Source: Clostridia bacterium
GTDB lineage: Bacteria > Bacillota > Clostridia > UBA1381 > UBA9506
DNA length: 60,034 nucleotides
Direction: 5' to 3'
NCBI GenBank assembly: GCA_017507525.1
Contig: JAFWAT010000048.1
Location: 1-60,034, forward strand
Within the stretch, counting starts at the first letter, position 1. Each line of letters opens with the position of its first letter. Both the position numbers and the translations under genes were made by a program. The notes under the pieces were generated by a model. It was not told the DNA's origin and made no database searches. It saw only the letters and a program-made list of their open reading frames with translations. This document shows, piece after piece, positions 9,894 to 19,023 of this stretch.

Positions 9894-11249
9894 TTATGCC
9901 TTTTTAGGGAATTTCTTTGAAATTCGGTAAAGCACAAGCGCTATATATGTAAAACCAGCAAACAGCACAAGCGTTTTAAGTTCACTCATAAGTGAAACTC
10001 CGTAAATAGTTACCGCTATGCACTGATTCATTCTGTGGCGGGAATACTCTCTGCCGGCAGTTATCGCTTCTTTTTCAAATCCTTTAATACTTTCATAAAT
10101 AGATTCTATGAGTGAATCTGCGAAAGAAGAAAACTGTGCGTCGGAATTATTTGAAGAAATTTTATTTAAAATCAGGTTATTATCCATCATTTCTTTTTCA
10201 TTGGAGGCTACATAATTGCTGAATTTTGTCGCCATAACAGAAAGCTCATCGACACCGACTTTCGTTCTGCCCATATAGTATTTACCTGCCTGATCCCAAG
10301 TAGGAACAAGCACCACGCGAGTCATTTCCTCGCTGTACATATCAATGGCCTCATTGCAAAGTCTATAGGAGGCATCGTTTTTCTGACGGTCAAAATCAAT
10401 ATTTTTATTCTGATATGACAGTCTGTCAACATATTCGTTTCTATCTCTCACAATGCCGTTTTGGAGAATCAGGGATTTTAAATTCTGATTTATCTGCGTT
10501 TCTTTGAACTGATGCACCTTTCCTGCAATGGAGTTAAATGTGCTTCCGTTCTCCGTAATAAAGCTCGGATTTTTTTCTGCCATGCCATAGAGATAATTGA
10601 GAATAGACTGTGTTTCCTTATCAAAATATGAAACAATATCCATATATTCCATTTGTGAAAAATCAGGCTCTTCAGCATCTAACTTAAAATTATCGGTATA
10701 TTTTTCTATGTAATATTCCTTGTATGCAGAAGTTATGAGGTTGATAACATTGTCAGAGTCAAGATGTGCGGTATCACCCGATGCGTGATATTCCACCGCA
10801 AACTCTGTTGAAATATGATACTGCGATTCATCACCGACACCGCCTTGCACACAAGGATAAACTGCAAGACAATTTTTAAGCTGCTTCACGGTTACATCTT
10901 TTAAAGCACCTTTTTCTATGGCTTTTTGGACAACCTCATCGCTGATAATTTCTGCCATATTATATCTTGTACCGTTAGAATTGAGCGCCTGCGATGCCTC
11001 AGAATAATTAAGTGATACGATTGCATGGACGGACTTTTTAAGTTCAAAGTGATTAAAAATTCCGTACACCAAAGTCGTTATAAAGCACACAAGAATGATC
11101 CATGCATTAAAATATTCTGCAGTTTTAAAAATCTGTGTGCGCTCGGCTCGATTTACATTTTTTAAGCGAAACAATATTGTTGCTGCGGATGCTATAAACA
11201 ACACGCCGACAATTACAAAAATTAATTTTTGAAATATATCAGTCAACAT
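9894..11249 (-). CDS. Wzz-like polysaccharide co-polymerase, second partner
   Basis: 451 aa, ATG at 11249 after GGGAGGG. Membrane segments at about 5-27 and 50-66, a large extracytoplasmic part 67-410, and a hydrophobic stretch at about 415-443 before a short basic tail (RISKKFPKKA). The region after the second segment (KSVHAIVSLNYSEASQALNS, then MAEIISDEVVQKAIEKGAL) has the same layout as the start of the Wzz-GGDEF protein encoded 12 bp downstream, so the two look like diverged partners of one co-polymerase. It lacks the GGDEF domain and the cysteine cluster. It probably forms the membrane-anchored collar that governs chain length. Similarity to Wzz is by pattern only, so family membership is moderately sure. 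Confidence 0.7.
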   Translation of the reverse strand: MLTDIFQKLIFVIVGVLFIASAATILFRLKNVNRAERTQIFKTAEYFNAWIILVCFITTLVYGIFNHFELKKSVHAIVSLNYSEASQALNSNGTRYNMAEIISDEVVQKAIEKGALKDVTVKQLKNCLAVYPCVQGGVGDESQYHISTEFAVEYHASGDTAHLDSDNVINLITSAYKEYYIEKYTDNFKLDAEEPDFSQMEYMDIVSYFDKETQSILNYLYGMAEKNPSFITENGSTFNSIAGKVHQFKETQINQNLKSLILQNGIVRDRNEYVDRLSYQNKNIDFDRQKNDASYRLCNEAIDMYSEEMTRVVLVPTWDQAGKYYMGRTKVGVDELSVMATKFSNYVASNEKEMMDNNLILNKISSNNSDAQFSSFADSLIESIYESIKGFEKEAITAGREYSRHRMNQCIAVTIYGVSLMSELKTLVLFAGFTYIALVLYRISKKFPKKA

Positions 11250-11269
11250 ATTTTATATCCCTCCCAACG

Positions 11270-12499
11270 TTAAAATTTGTTAATATCAATAATCACCAGT
11301 TCAGGCTGATTGTTTATGCGAAAGATATTTGAATTTTCAAGACCCGAACTTACAATCAAAGGCTTGCCTGCCGTATCGTATCTACCATAAACAAAATCGC
11401 CGTTTCGTTCAGGAAGCAAGCCACCCTCGTGTGTGAACAGAGGGCCAAGTATGGGAACGCGCACAACACCTCCGTGTGTATGTCCGCAAAGCATCAAATC
11501 TCCCCAAAACTCAGGTGAGAATTCTTCAAAAATAAAAGGTTCGTGAACCGCTGTGATTTTAAGGTTATCTGTGTTTTCATAGATATAATCCGCAAAGGCT
11601 TTTTCTGAATAAGACCAGAAGGAGGAGGGGTTTGAGGTTAAAACTCCGTATATATCAATGGTCATAGTTTTTACCTTTATTGTGTCCTTTTCGTTTTTCA
11701 GAACCTTTATCCCTGCATTCTCAAGTTTATCTTGGAAAGAATCTTTCAGTTTCAAAAGTGCTGTTTCATCACGGTTTTCTTTGTTAAATCCAAACTTCTT
11801 GTCAAGTTCTTTTTCGTTAAGCGGAAAATTATAAATGCCTTCCACTTCGTTGTTGCCATACACATAGTAGGAAGGAGCTATCTTGGAAAGCTCTCTTGCC
11901 AAAGCTACCGCATAATCTGCATCATCTTGAACCGAATCTACAATGTCACCGGTACAGATTATTATATCAGGCTCTAGCGCTTTTACTCGTTCTAAAAGCG
12001 TTTCGTTGTCTTTGCCATAGGATGAGCCATGTAAATCTGATAACTGTATAACACGCACACGGCTGTCAACCTTGATACTGCTCGTGCTGTAAAAAGATTC
12101 TCTGAAATTTCTATTGCCGATATAATTGCACATAACAACAATAACAGCTGATGCAATGCAAACAAAAATCATACCGATAGCAAAGAATTTTACAGCCTTA
12201 ATATTCTTTTTTGTTTTTGGACTAAAAGCATTGTATCCTTTCTTTTTTATTACTTTTATTTTCTTTCCTACACCCATAACCGAATCAATGCAAGAGGTCA
12301 GTGTTTTCTTGCACTCTTTTTTAAACTTTTTAATATTTTTGGTGCCATGATATGTAACGATAACTTGCTTTTCATCGACACTTTCAATTTGGAAGGTGTC
12401 TGCCCACATATCATAAAATTCATCTGATACAAATTCTTTAAAAAGCTCTTTTATTCTTTCCTGATATTTTTCTGTTTCAATGTTTTTTATATTATCCAT
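11270..12499 (-). CDS. Membrane-anchored calcineurin-like phosphoesterase with DnaA-N-like head
   Basis: 409 aa from the ATG at 12499 (AAAGG about 10 nt upstream, 19 bp after the previous stop). A start at 12556 would overlap that gene. Residues 1-90 resemble the DnaA N-terminal domain: a helix, FYDMW, a beta strand KQVIVTY, then two helices. A basic linker and membrane segment (about 107-130) lead to a metallophosphoesterase domain with QLSDLHG, CTGDIVDS, AVHEP and LCGHTHGG, all metal-site motifs. The usual GNHD/E motif reads GNNE. The family includes YkuE-like enzymes acting on lipid or nucleotide phosphates outside the cytoplasm; here a lipid-phosphate role in recycling undecaprenyl carrier is conceivable but inferred. 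The head domain is unusual for this family. Confidence 0.8.
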   Translation of the reverse strand: MDNIKNIETEKYQERIKELFKEFVSDEFYDMWADTFQIESVDEKQVIVTYHGTKNIKKFKKECKKTLTSCIDSVMGVGKKIKVIKKKGYNAFSPKTKKNIKAVKFFAIGMIFVCIASAVIVVMCNYIGNRNFRESFYSTSSIKVDSRVRVIQLSDLHGSSYGKDNETLLERVKALEPDIIICTGDIVDSVQDDADYAVALARELSKIAPSYYVYGNNEVEGIYNFPLNEKELDKKFGFNKENRDETALLKLKDSFQDKLENAGIKVLKNEKDTIKVKTMTIDIYGVLTSNPSSFWSYSEKAFADYIYENTDNLKITAVHEPFIFEEFSPEFWGDLMLCGHTHGGVVRVPILGPLFTHEGGLLPERNGDFVYGRYDTAGKPLIVSSGLENSNIFRINNQPELVIIDINKF

Positions 12500-12518
12500 A
12501 TCAAACAAACCTTTACTT

Positions 12519-13637
12519 TTATTTTTGATAAAGCTCGCAGGTTGATTTTGCAACATCCTGCCAGCTGTATTTGTTTAAAATAAATTCGTCAACACCGTCA
12601 CGGAACTTTTCAACGAGTTCGCTGTCATCACAAAGTGCCTGCAGTTTTTCAGCCAAATCTTCTACATTTGCTTTTTTAAAGTAAATTGCCTTGTCTTCAG
12701 CCACTGCTGTGTTTTCAGGAATATCTGAACACAAGAGTGCGTTCTTATATGCAAGCGACTCTAAAAGGCATAAGGACATGCCCTCTAAGTCGGAGGGTAA
12801 TACATTTATATATGCATTTGAATATATTTCGTTTAAAGTATCTCCTGACACAAAGCCTGTAAAGATAATGTTGGGGTTTCCTGCCGCTTTTTCTTTAAGC
12901 ATTCTGACATAATCATCCGTATCGCTCGTATCTCCTGCAATCACAAGCTTTTTATCGGTTCTAATTTTGCCATACGCATCAATCAGGTAGTGAATGCCTT
13001 TTTCTGCTGTCAGCCTTGAAACAACTGATATATATTCATCTTTTTTAAGTCCGTATTTTTCTGTAATAAGCTCGGCATCTTTTCTTTGGGGGCGATTGAT
13101 TCCGTTGTGAATAATGGTCGTTTCACGGTTATATGTTTCTTTAAAGTAATCGTAGGCAGCCTGGCTTAGAACAATTACCTCATCTGCATATTTTGCTAAG
13201 ACTTTTTCACCGAATTTTATGTACTTGGAGGCAAAACCCTTGCCCCATTTTTCTCTCTGCCAGTCAAGGCCATGAACCGTGGCAACGCATTTTTTACCAA
13301 AAAGCTTTGGAATCCAGAGTGCAACACACGGACCTTCAGCGTGAAAATGAATAACATCATAATCACAAAACGATGCTGCTATTGCCGCAGTAAACGATGC
13401 TATCATTGCAGCAAAACCGCGAACGTTGAGTGTCCATGCATTTTTGATTTTTACACCCTTATACATATTGTTTTCTACAGTTCCTACATATTCATTTTCA
13501 ACCTTATCCGATGCGCGGTTGTAACAGGTAACTTCGAGCCCCATTTCACAAAGCATCGGACACAGCGTTGTCAGAACATTTTCTATTCCGCCCCGTCTTG
13601 ACGGAACAACCTTGTGCCCAATCATAGCAACTTTCAT
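12519..13637 (-). CDS. Family 4 glycosyltransferase
   Basis: 372 aa from the ATG at 13637, preferred because GGAG lies eight bases upstream; a GTG at 13646 is the longer option. The N-terminal domain has VAMIGHKVVPSRRGGIENV (glycine-rich loop of GT4 enzymes) and HFHAEGP. The C-terminal domain has VSRLTAEKGIHYLIDAYG and the EX7E motif EGMSLCLLE. This resembles rhamnosyl- and galactosyl-transferases that act early on undecaprenyl-PP-sugar. It follows the initiating transferase by 18 bp, so it may add the second sugar; that order is inference. Confidence 0.9.
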   Translation of the reverse strand: MKVAMIGHKVVPSRRGGIENVLTTLCPMLCEMGLEVTCYNRASDKVENEYVGTVENNMYKGVKIKNAWTLNVRGFAAMIASFTAAIAASFCDYDVIHFHAEGPCVALWIPKLFGKKCVATVHGLDWQREKWGKGFASKYIKFGEKVLAKYADEVIVLSQAAYDYFKETYNRETTIIHNGINRPQRKDAELITEKYGLKKDEYISVVSRLTAEKGIHYLIDAYGKIRTDKKLVIAGDTSDTDDYVRMLKEKAAGNPNIIFTGFVSGDTLNEIYSNAYINVLPSDLEGMSLCLLESLAYKNALLCSDIPENTAVAEDKAIYFKKANVEDLAEKLQALCDDSELVEKFRDGVDEFILNKYSWQDVAKSTCELYQK

Positions 13638-13655
13638 TTTCTTCACTCCAATTTT

Positions 13656-14336
13656 TTATCGTCCGGTAGCTGTAAGCATCACGATCGGTGTTTTAAGCAT
13701 AATTTTCAAATCATTAAGATACGTTCTTGTCTGTATGTATTCAATATCCATTTCAACCCACTGTTCAAACGGAATGTCATTTCTGTTTTTGGAAATCTGC
13801 CATGTGCAGGTGAGTCCGGGGGTAACTAAAAGTCTTAGTTTTTGATAATCAGTATAATACTGCACCTCTCTGGGAAGAGGAGGTCTCGGGCCTACCAACG
13901 TCATATCGCCTTTTAAAACGTTAAAGAACTGCATAAGCTCGTCAAGAGAAAGCTTCCTTAAATATTTGCCAACTCTTGTTATGCGGGGGTCTTCTTTCAT
14001 TTTAAATACGGGACCATCCATTTCGTTCTGTTTTGCAAGCTCGTCAATCATCTTATCGGCATTTGCCCGCATAGTTCTGAACTTATACATATAAAATTCT
14101 TTTCCGTGACGGCCTACTCGTATTTGCTTGTAGAAAGGTCCGGCACTTGGATCGTCAATGACAATAATAATTGCAATTACAGCCATCAACGGAAGGAAAA
14201 ACAATAAAATCAATGTTGCAAAAAAGATGTCAAAAAGTCTTTTTTGCTTCCAAAAGGTGGCGTATGATTTTTCAATAATGGCTTCCAATTTTTCTCTTGT
14301 TCTTACATCAACTTTGTCCTGCTCGATATAAGGCAT
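13656..14336 (-). CDS. Undecaprenyl-phosphate sugar phosphotransferase (PglC/WcaJ catalytic domain)
   Basis: 226 aa, the short monotopic type. A single hydrophobic segment (about 36-57, reentrant helix) precedes the PF02397 domain with KFRTMRANAD, FKMKEDPRITRVGKYLRKLS, DELMQF, GDMTLVGPRPPLP and TPGLTCTWQISKNRND. It transfers a sugar-1-phosphate from a UDP-sugar to undecaprenyl phosphate at the cytosolic face, starting repeat-unit assembly. The start overlaps the deacetylase stop by one base (TAATG), so the two are translationally coupled. The second phosphoglycosyltransferase in the window (53180-54286) belongs to a different, polytopic family. Confidence 0.93.
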   Translation of the reverse strand: MPYIEQDKVDVRTREKLEAIIEKSYATFWKQKRLFDIFFATLILLFFLPLMAVIAIIIVIDDPSAGPFYKQIRVGRHGKEFYMYKFRTMRANADKMIDELAKQNEMDGPVFKMKEDPRITRVGKYLRKLSLDELMQFFNVLKGDMTLVGPRPPLPREVQYYTDYQKLRLLVTPGLTCTWQISKNRNDIPFEQWVEMDIEYIQTRTYLNDLKIMLKTPIVMLTATGR

Positions 14337-15202
14337 TACAGCACACTTCTTTCTGATATATTCATTACAGAGTCAAACTCTGTTCTTCTGTTTGATGATA
14401 AATAGAACTTTTCAAAAACTATATTTTTGATTTTAAAATCGGGGTCGATTTTCTCTAAATAACCGGGGTGGAATAAAACCTCAATATCCCTGCCGGTTTT
14501 TTCTGCTATTTGCACGTACTTTGGCAAAATCTTATTGACTCTTTTTTCGTTCATTTTCCCCGAAAAAAGGATTCCCATAAAATAAGATGTTGGTATTTTA
14601 TATTTCTTTGCCTGTCTTTTATTAATCAGCCACAAGAAATTGAGGAGCCATTGTTTAATCAGGTTTATCGGGGTATAAGTGAAATAAAGCGATGGCGCTT
14701 TTATGTACGGCATGAGCGGTTCCGCTGGAATCCGCATATGCGTTAGATTGATTTTTTCATCACGCAAAACCTTAACAAGAGCGTGAAACACAGCCGGAAT
14801 CATATGGGTATGCTGATGGCTGTCGATGCAAAAAGGTACATCTTTAGGCAACACACTTTTCCAAAACAAAACCTGCGCTTTAATTTCTTTATATACCTGC
14901 GTCTCAAGCTTTTTTCCGTGAAACAAACCTAATTTAAACAATCCGCCAAAGGTGTTCTTAAAATTGCCGTTATTGTCTGCAATTAAATCCAGTTCATCGG
15001 CGTCAGCCATGCACTTTCCCTCAACAAGGTTAAGGTGCAGAGCAACACGGATGTTTCCATTTTCTAATATTTTGTGAAAATCGATTCTGCCAAAGTTCGG
15101 GAATATACTAACCTTATCGAGCACGCCTTCATCTACGCACTTTTGTATGTGCAAAGAGGTGCTTTCACACAGGCCGTAATCGTCAGCACAAATATATATC
15201 AC
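14336..15202 (-). CDS. YdjC/ChbG-family carbohydrate deacetylase
   Basis: 288 aa from a GTG at 15202 with AGAAGGTGA seven bases upstream. It opens IYICADDYGLCES, the paired-aspartate metal site of the YdjC fold, followed by HLNLVEG and the HxxxH-type site in HQHTHMIPAVFHAL. Family members remove acetyl groups from N-acetylated sugars (for example ChbG on chitobiose, HpnK in hopanoid synthesis). In this operon the likely substrate is an N-acetyl-hexosamine of the lipid-linked repeat, which would put a free amine on the polymer. The deacetylase call is sound; the substrate is inference. Confidence 0.85.
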   Translation of the reverse strand: MIYICADDYGLCESTSLHIQKCVDEGVLDKVSIFPNFGRIDFHKILENGNIRVALHLNLVEGKCMADADELDLIADNNGNFKNTFGGLFKLGLFHGKKLETQVYKEIKAQVLFWKSVLPKDVPFCIDSHQHTHMIPAVFHALVKVLRDEKINLTHMRIPAEPLMPYIKAPSLYFTYTPINLIKQWLLNFLWLINKRQAKKYKIPTSYFMGILFSGKMNEKRVNKILPKYVQIAEKTGRDIEVLFHPGYLEKIDPDFKIKNIVFEKFYLSSNRRTEFDSVMNISERSVL

Positions 15203-16753
15203 TTAATTTTCACCTTCTATCCCAAGCTTAATTACTACTATATCATCTATGACTGCCACGCAATCCTTTGCGGGCCATTTTTCCATAGATGTTATATCTT
15301 CTCTTTGCATGAGGGTTTTCTTTTCATCACCGCTTATAAAATTGTAATCCTTGTCACAATAATCATTCAGGCTACTAGCCAACACACTTTGTCCTACAAT
15401 TTCATCATCTGCGCGAATGATATATCCATCGGTTATGCCGGTAATATCCGGCGTAAGATTAACACTATATGCCTCGCTATTATCAAGAGCACCAATCACA
15501 AGAATTTTATTACAATTTTCAGCGCCCGGCGTCTGTTCTATCCGGTCTGCTATACGCACCAAAGTTCCATAAGATTTTTCGTATGCGATTTGTGCCTTAT
15601 GGTAACTTACATTTGCTATTACAACCTGATTTGCAACGATTATAATCGCTGTCAGTAGTATAAGCCAGCATTTGAGTGCAGTATGCTTTTCCTTTATCTC
15701 TGTTCCTCTTTCATACAGTATCAGGAACAGTAAATAAAAGATAGCATATCCCATAAGCATCAAATTGTGATAATCAACACCCGGATTTACAAAGGCAAGT
15801 GCGCCTGCTCCGAATATTAGCATTACGCTCAAAATCATTATTAAAATGATGTTTGCAGGCTTTTTATAAATCCTGCGTTCTACGATGCATTTAAGATAAT
15901 ACACGAGTGAAAAAATCAAAACAAAGCCATTTAGTGCGATATATACATTTACGCCGCGCGATACATCAAAGAAACATTTCATAAAGGTTTCTTTAACAAC
16001 ATAGAGAGAAGCAAGTAAATCAATATTGGATAACGATGCTGCCTGATTGGCTCCTTGATAATCAAGCAATTTTACAGAGAAAATACCGAGAATTACTTTG
16101 AGTATAACGGCATATATTGCCATGCCCAAAACGCCTGTTAAAAGCATATACACAGCTTTTTTTAAAACAACTCGAAAAGCTGCGTTTTTAAACATCATTT
16201 CATCTATCAGCTGCAGTAAAACGAGCATGATTGTAACGGTTATGTACGCCTGATAAATACCTGTCGATAACGCAATAAGTAATGCCGAGAGTAAATACCT
16301 CGGTTTTTCTTTTGTCATATAGAGTGCTGCAAGGGTGGAGAGGAAACATGCAATACTGTAACCGTCTGCAACATAGTTATACATCATAACCGAGGTAACC
16401 GTAGGGAACGAAACGAGCACTGCACCGATTAAGCCTGCGGTGACTTTTTTCTGTACGTTAAGCATCTTGCAAATGCATACGGCACTCAGTGCGTGAAATA
16501 TAATCGCTATAATTCCGTTCAAAAACGGCAGGTCATAAAATGAACTGATGGAGCAGACAACAGGCAAAAACCATCTTCCCATAGCAACCATATTCTGTGC
16601 ATCATATCTAAATACTAATGAATCCCAATTGGGAAGCCAGTTTGTTATTTTATATAAATGTGCACATAGCCCCACCAAAAGAGCTGTAAAAAAGCATACC
16701 TTCCACTCAGGTAACATATATGTATTAAGTTTTTTCAATGCTTTTTCAGGCAT
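15203..16753 (-). CDS. GtrII-like polytopic glucosyltransferase-domain protein
   Basis: 516 aa from the ATG at 16753, chosen because GGAG lies eight bases upstream and the previous stop ends two bases before. About ten hydrophobic segments cover residues 15-395, followed by a soluble tail of about 120 aa. The first outer loop (about residues 40-60) has the WLPNWDSLVFRYDAQNMVAM region with paired acidic/charged residues, and LPFLNGIIAIIFHALSAV follows, as in the Glucos_trans_II (PF14264) family related to Shigella GtrII. Such GT-C enzymes move a sugar from a polyprenyl-phosphate donor to the polymer outside the membrane. The GtrB-like gene at 1-912 could make the donor. Confidence 0.75.
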   Translation of the reverse strand: MPEKALKKLNTYMLPEWKVCFFTALLVGLCAHLYKITNWLPNWDSLVFRYDAQNMVAMGRWFLPVVCSISSFYDLPFLNGIIAIIFHALSAVCICKMLNVQKKVTAGLIGAVLVSFPTVTSVMMYNYVADGYSIACFLSTLAALYMTKEKPRYLLSALLIALSTGIYQAYITVTIMLVLLQLIDEMMFKNAAFRVVLKKAVYMLLTGVLGMAIYAVILKVILGIFSVKLLDYQGANQAASLSNIDLLASLYVVKETFMKCFFDVSRGVNVYIALNGFVLIFSLVYYLKCIVERRIYKKPANIILIMILSVMLIFGAGALAFVNPGVDYHNLMLMGYAIFYLLFLILYERGTEIKEKHTALKCWLILLTAIIIVANQVVIANVSYHKAQIAYEKSYGTLVRIADRIEQTPGAENCNKILVIGALDNSEAYSVNLTPDITGITDGYIIRADDEIVGQSVLASSLNDYCDKDYNFISGDEKKTLMQREDITSMEKWPAKDCVAVIDDIVVIKLGIEGEN

Positions 16754-16755
16754 AC

Positions 16756-17490
16756 TTACCACTCCAGCCATTTAAATCTATGTAAAAATTTTCCGTATAA
16801 TTTATCATACAACTTTACACCTATCATTCGCTTTGCGAATAATGTACGCTTAGCGGTTTTTGATGTCCACGATGCGCAAAAATGATGTATGGAATAAGTG
16901 TTATCGGTTATGATTTTCTTTCCTGTATAATATTTCATGGGACACAGATAATCTTCAGGAAGCATTCGTATCCCCATAAATACTTGGTCTTTATTATCCA
17001 AATCCATACCGAGTTTTTTCAAGGTTTCGGTGTTTCTGTCAGGACAGGGCGTAAGGTCATAGCTTCCGTCAGGGAGAATAAACGATATATCGTCATAGTC
17101 TGCCAGCAAACTGCCAACCAATTCGTTACCCTTTTCGCAGGCAAAACCAAGACCTGTTGAAATAATCCCATTATCATCAAAGCCCATATATCCATTTTCT
17201 TTAATAAGCTCATCAAGAGGCTTTATAAGCTCGACATCTGTATCAAGGTAAATTCCGCCCTCGTCAAAAAGCACCTTAAGCCTTACATAATCACTGGCAA
17301 ATGCCCATTTGCCTGCATCATACGCTTCCTTTGCATATCTGTTTTCTGTTATGTCAAAGTTTTCTTCATTGTGGCAAACTATTTTATACTGGGGGCAGTA
17401 TTTTTTCCAGCTTTCAATACATTTTTCGGAGATTGCCGGCATTTTGCCTTTTCCAAACCAGCAATAGTGAATCACTTTAGGAATGCTCAT
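16756..17490 (-). CDS. GT32-type capsular polysaccharide glycosyltransferase
   Basis: 244 aa from the ATG at 17490, which overlaps the flippase TGA (ATGA) and is preceded by GGGGAAG; an upstream ATG at 17511 lies inside the flippase gene. It starts SIPKVIHYCWFGKGKMP, then WAFASDYVRLKVLFDEGGIY and the DXD site LDTDVE, the signatures of the OCH1/capsule Gly_transf_sug (GT32) family. It is a soluble GT-A enzyme that adds a mannose- or galactose-like sugar to the repeat unit. Flanked by the flippase and the GtrII-like gene, all within a few bases. Donor not predictable. Confidence 0.9.
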   Translation of the reverse strand: MSIPKVIHYCWFGKGKMPAISEKCIESWKKYCPQYKIVCHNEENFDITENRYAKEAYDAGKWAFASDYVRLKVLFDEGGIYLDTDVELIKPLDELIKENGYMGFDDNGIISTGLGFACEKGNELVGSLLADYDDISFILPDGSYDLTPCPDRNTETLKKLGMDLDNKDQVFMGIRMLPEDYLCPMKYYTGKKIITDNTYSIHHFCASWTSKTAKRTLFAKRMIGVKLYDKLYGKFLHRFKWLEW

Positions 17491-18992
17491 TGACTTTTCT
17501 TCCCCCTGCATAATTTTAAAATAGTTGTAAAAGCAGTTCTGTTAAACGCAAAATTTACAAGTAAGTATAAGCCCACAATCCAAATTGAGTGGAACATTCC
17601 GTGTAACAATAATTGTAAAAAAGAGAAGTTGCTGAATGTATCAACGAAAAATACCGCCATAATGACGGTGAAAACCGCACCGTTTACGATTAAGATTTTA
17701 TATGTGTGCATCTGACTTCTTTTGAGAATTTTCTTATTTGAATAGTATATTGTCATTACGCCGCGATATAAAAGTGCCGCAATTGTTCCAAGGATTGCAC
17801 CGCATATTCCCATATAAAGAATGGCTGCAACGGAAACTGTGATATTGATAATCATTTCCCATAGTGCATAGTAACGGGTTTTTTCAAAATCACCTGAAAA
17901 TTCAATCATACTGTTAGCGGGCAGTTTGGCATTAGCAATTAAGTTCATTATAACAAAAAGCAACAAAAGAAATGCATTTGTATATTCAGCATCGTTTATT
18001 CCGCTTGTATAAATCTGTATGAGCGGCAATAAAAACACTGCCATAAGCGTATATATAATACAAGTTATCATTACGTAAAAAGTTTCATATATATGATACA
18101 TTTTGTTAAACTTTTCTTTGTCTGTATGAAACATCTGACCCAGTGCAAAGGTAAATGATGAAACTAAGCTTGTTATAAAATTCTGAACCTGAGAAAAGAA
18201 GATATTGTATATTGCGTAAATACTTACCGCCTTAAAATCACAAAGAACAGAAATCAGTATGACATCGGTATTGTTAAATACCATACCCGAAAGTTGATGC
18301 ACTAAAACTGAGTTTTTCTGTGAAATGGCGTCAAAATCAGGCTTCATCTTTAAATCGAGCCATTTATATCTGCGCTTGGCATAAAAATATAAATACACAA
18401 GCTGAATAAGTGACATTATGCAATACACAAGCTGAATCAAGATAAGGCTGTCAGTCAAGAGCAAAACAAGTATTTTGCCTGCATTTGAAGCGAGCTGAAG
18501 TATGGTTTCTGCGTTATTTATTACATACTTTCTTCCGTCAACTTCCATGAGTATTCTGTATTTTGCCTGAACAAAATAACTGAACAAAGCCGGCAGGGCA
18601 GTTAATATAACGATTAAAAACACTACATTGCTGTCTATGGATGTTGGAATTACATAAGCATATAAAAAGGCAATACCAAGTACGATGGCAAGATAGATTA
18701 TTCCTGTTCTGATATAATAAGAATGGGTGGCAGAAAGAACTTCGCTTGCACTCTTGTAGTCTTTTTCGCCGATTCTTTTATAAAGAGCCTGCGTTGTAGC
18801 AAGACCTACACCTGCCTCTAAAAGACACATATAGGTGAAAATTTGTTTTATAGTCTGCAGGACGCCATTGACCTCAGAACCGAAATTTTCAAGATATAAT
18901 CTTGGCAAAAGGAAACTGAGCGATATCAGCACAGCCTGATAAAGAAGTGACGATATTAAATTATTTTTAATTCTTGAATCTTTATTGCTCAA
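17487..18992 (-). CDS. wzx: Polysaccharide repeat-unit flippase (Wzx-like, MOP superfamily)
   Basis: 501 aa from a TTG at 18992 with GGAGG seven bases upstream. Twelve to fourteen hydrophobic segments run through the whole protein. The N-terminus NNLISSLLYQAVLISLSFLLPRLYL and the following GSEVNGVLQTIKQIF region match polysaccharide biosynthesis proteins of the RfbX/Wzx type. It moves the undecaprenyl-PP-linked repeat unit to the outer face, where the Wzy-like protein (6678-7982) polymerises it. Together with Wzy and the Wzz pair this defines a complete Wzx/Wzy-dependent pathway. Confidence 0.9.
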   Translation of the reverse strand: MSNKDSRIKNNLISSLLYQAVLISLSFLLPRLYLENFGSEVNGVLQTIKQIFTYMCLLEAGVGLATTQALYKRIGEKDYKSASEVLSATHSYYIRTGIIYLAIVLGIAFLYAYVIPTSIDSNVVFLIVILTALPALFSYFVQAKYRILMEVDGRKYVINNAETILQLASNAGKILVLLLTDSLILIQLVYCIMSLIQLVYLYFYAKRRYKWLDLKMKPDFDAISQKNSVLVHQLSGMVFNNTDVILISVLCDFKAVSIYAIYNIFFSQVQNFITSLVSSFTFALGQMFHTDKEKFNKMYHIYETFYVMITCIIYTLMAVFLLPLIQIYTSGINDAEYTNAFLLLLFVIMNLIANAKLPANSMIEFSGDFEKTRYYALWEMIINITVSVAAILYMGICGAILGTIAALLYRGVMTIYYSNKKILKRSQMHTYKILIVNGAVFTVIMAVFFVDTFSNFSFLQLLLHGMFHSIWIVGLYLLVNFAFNRTAFTTILKLCRGKKSQ

Positions 18993-19023
18993 GCCGCCAC
19001 CTCCTTATGATCGTATAAGGCTA

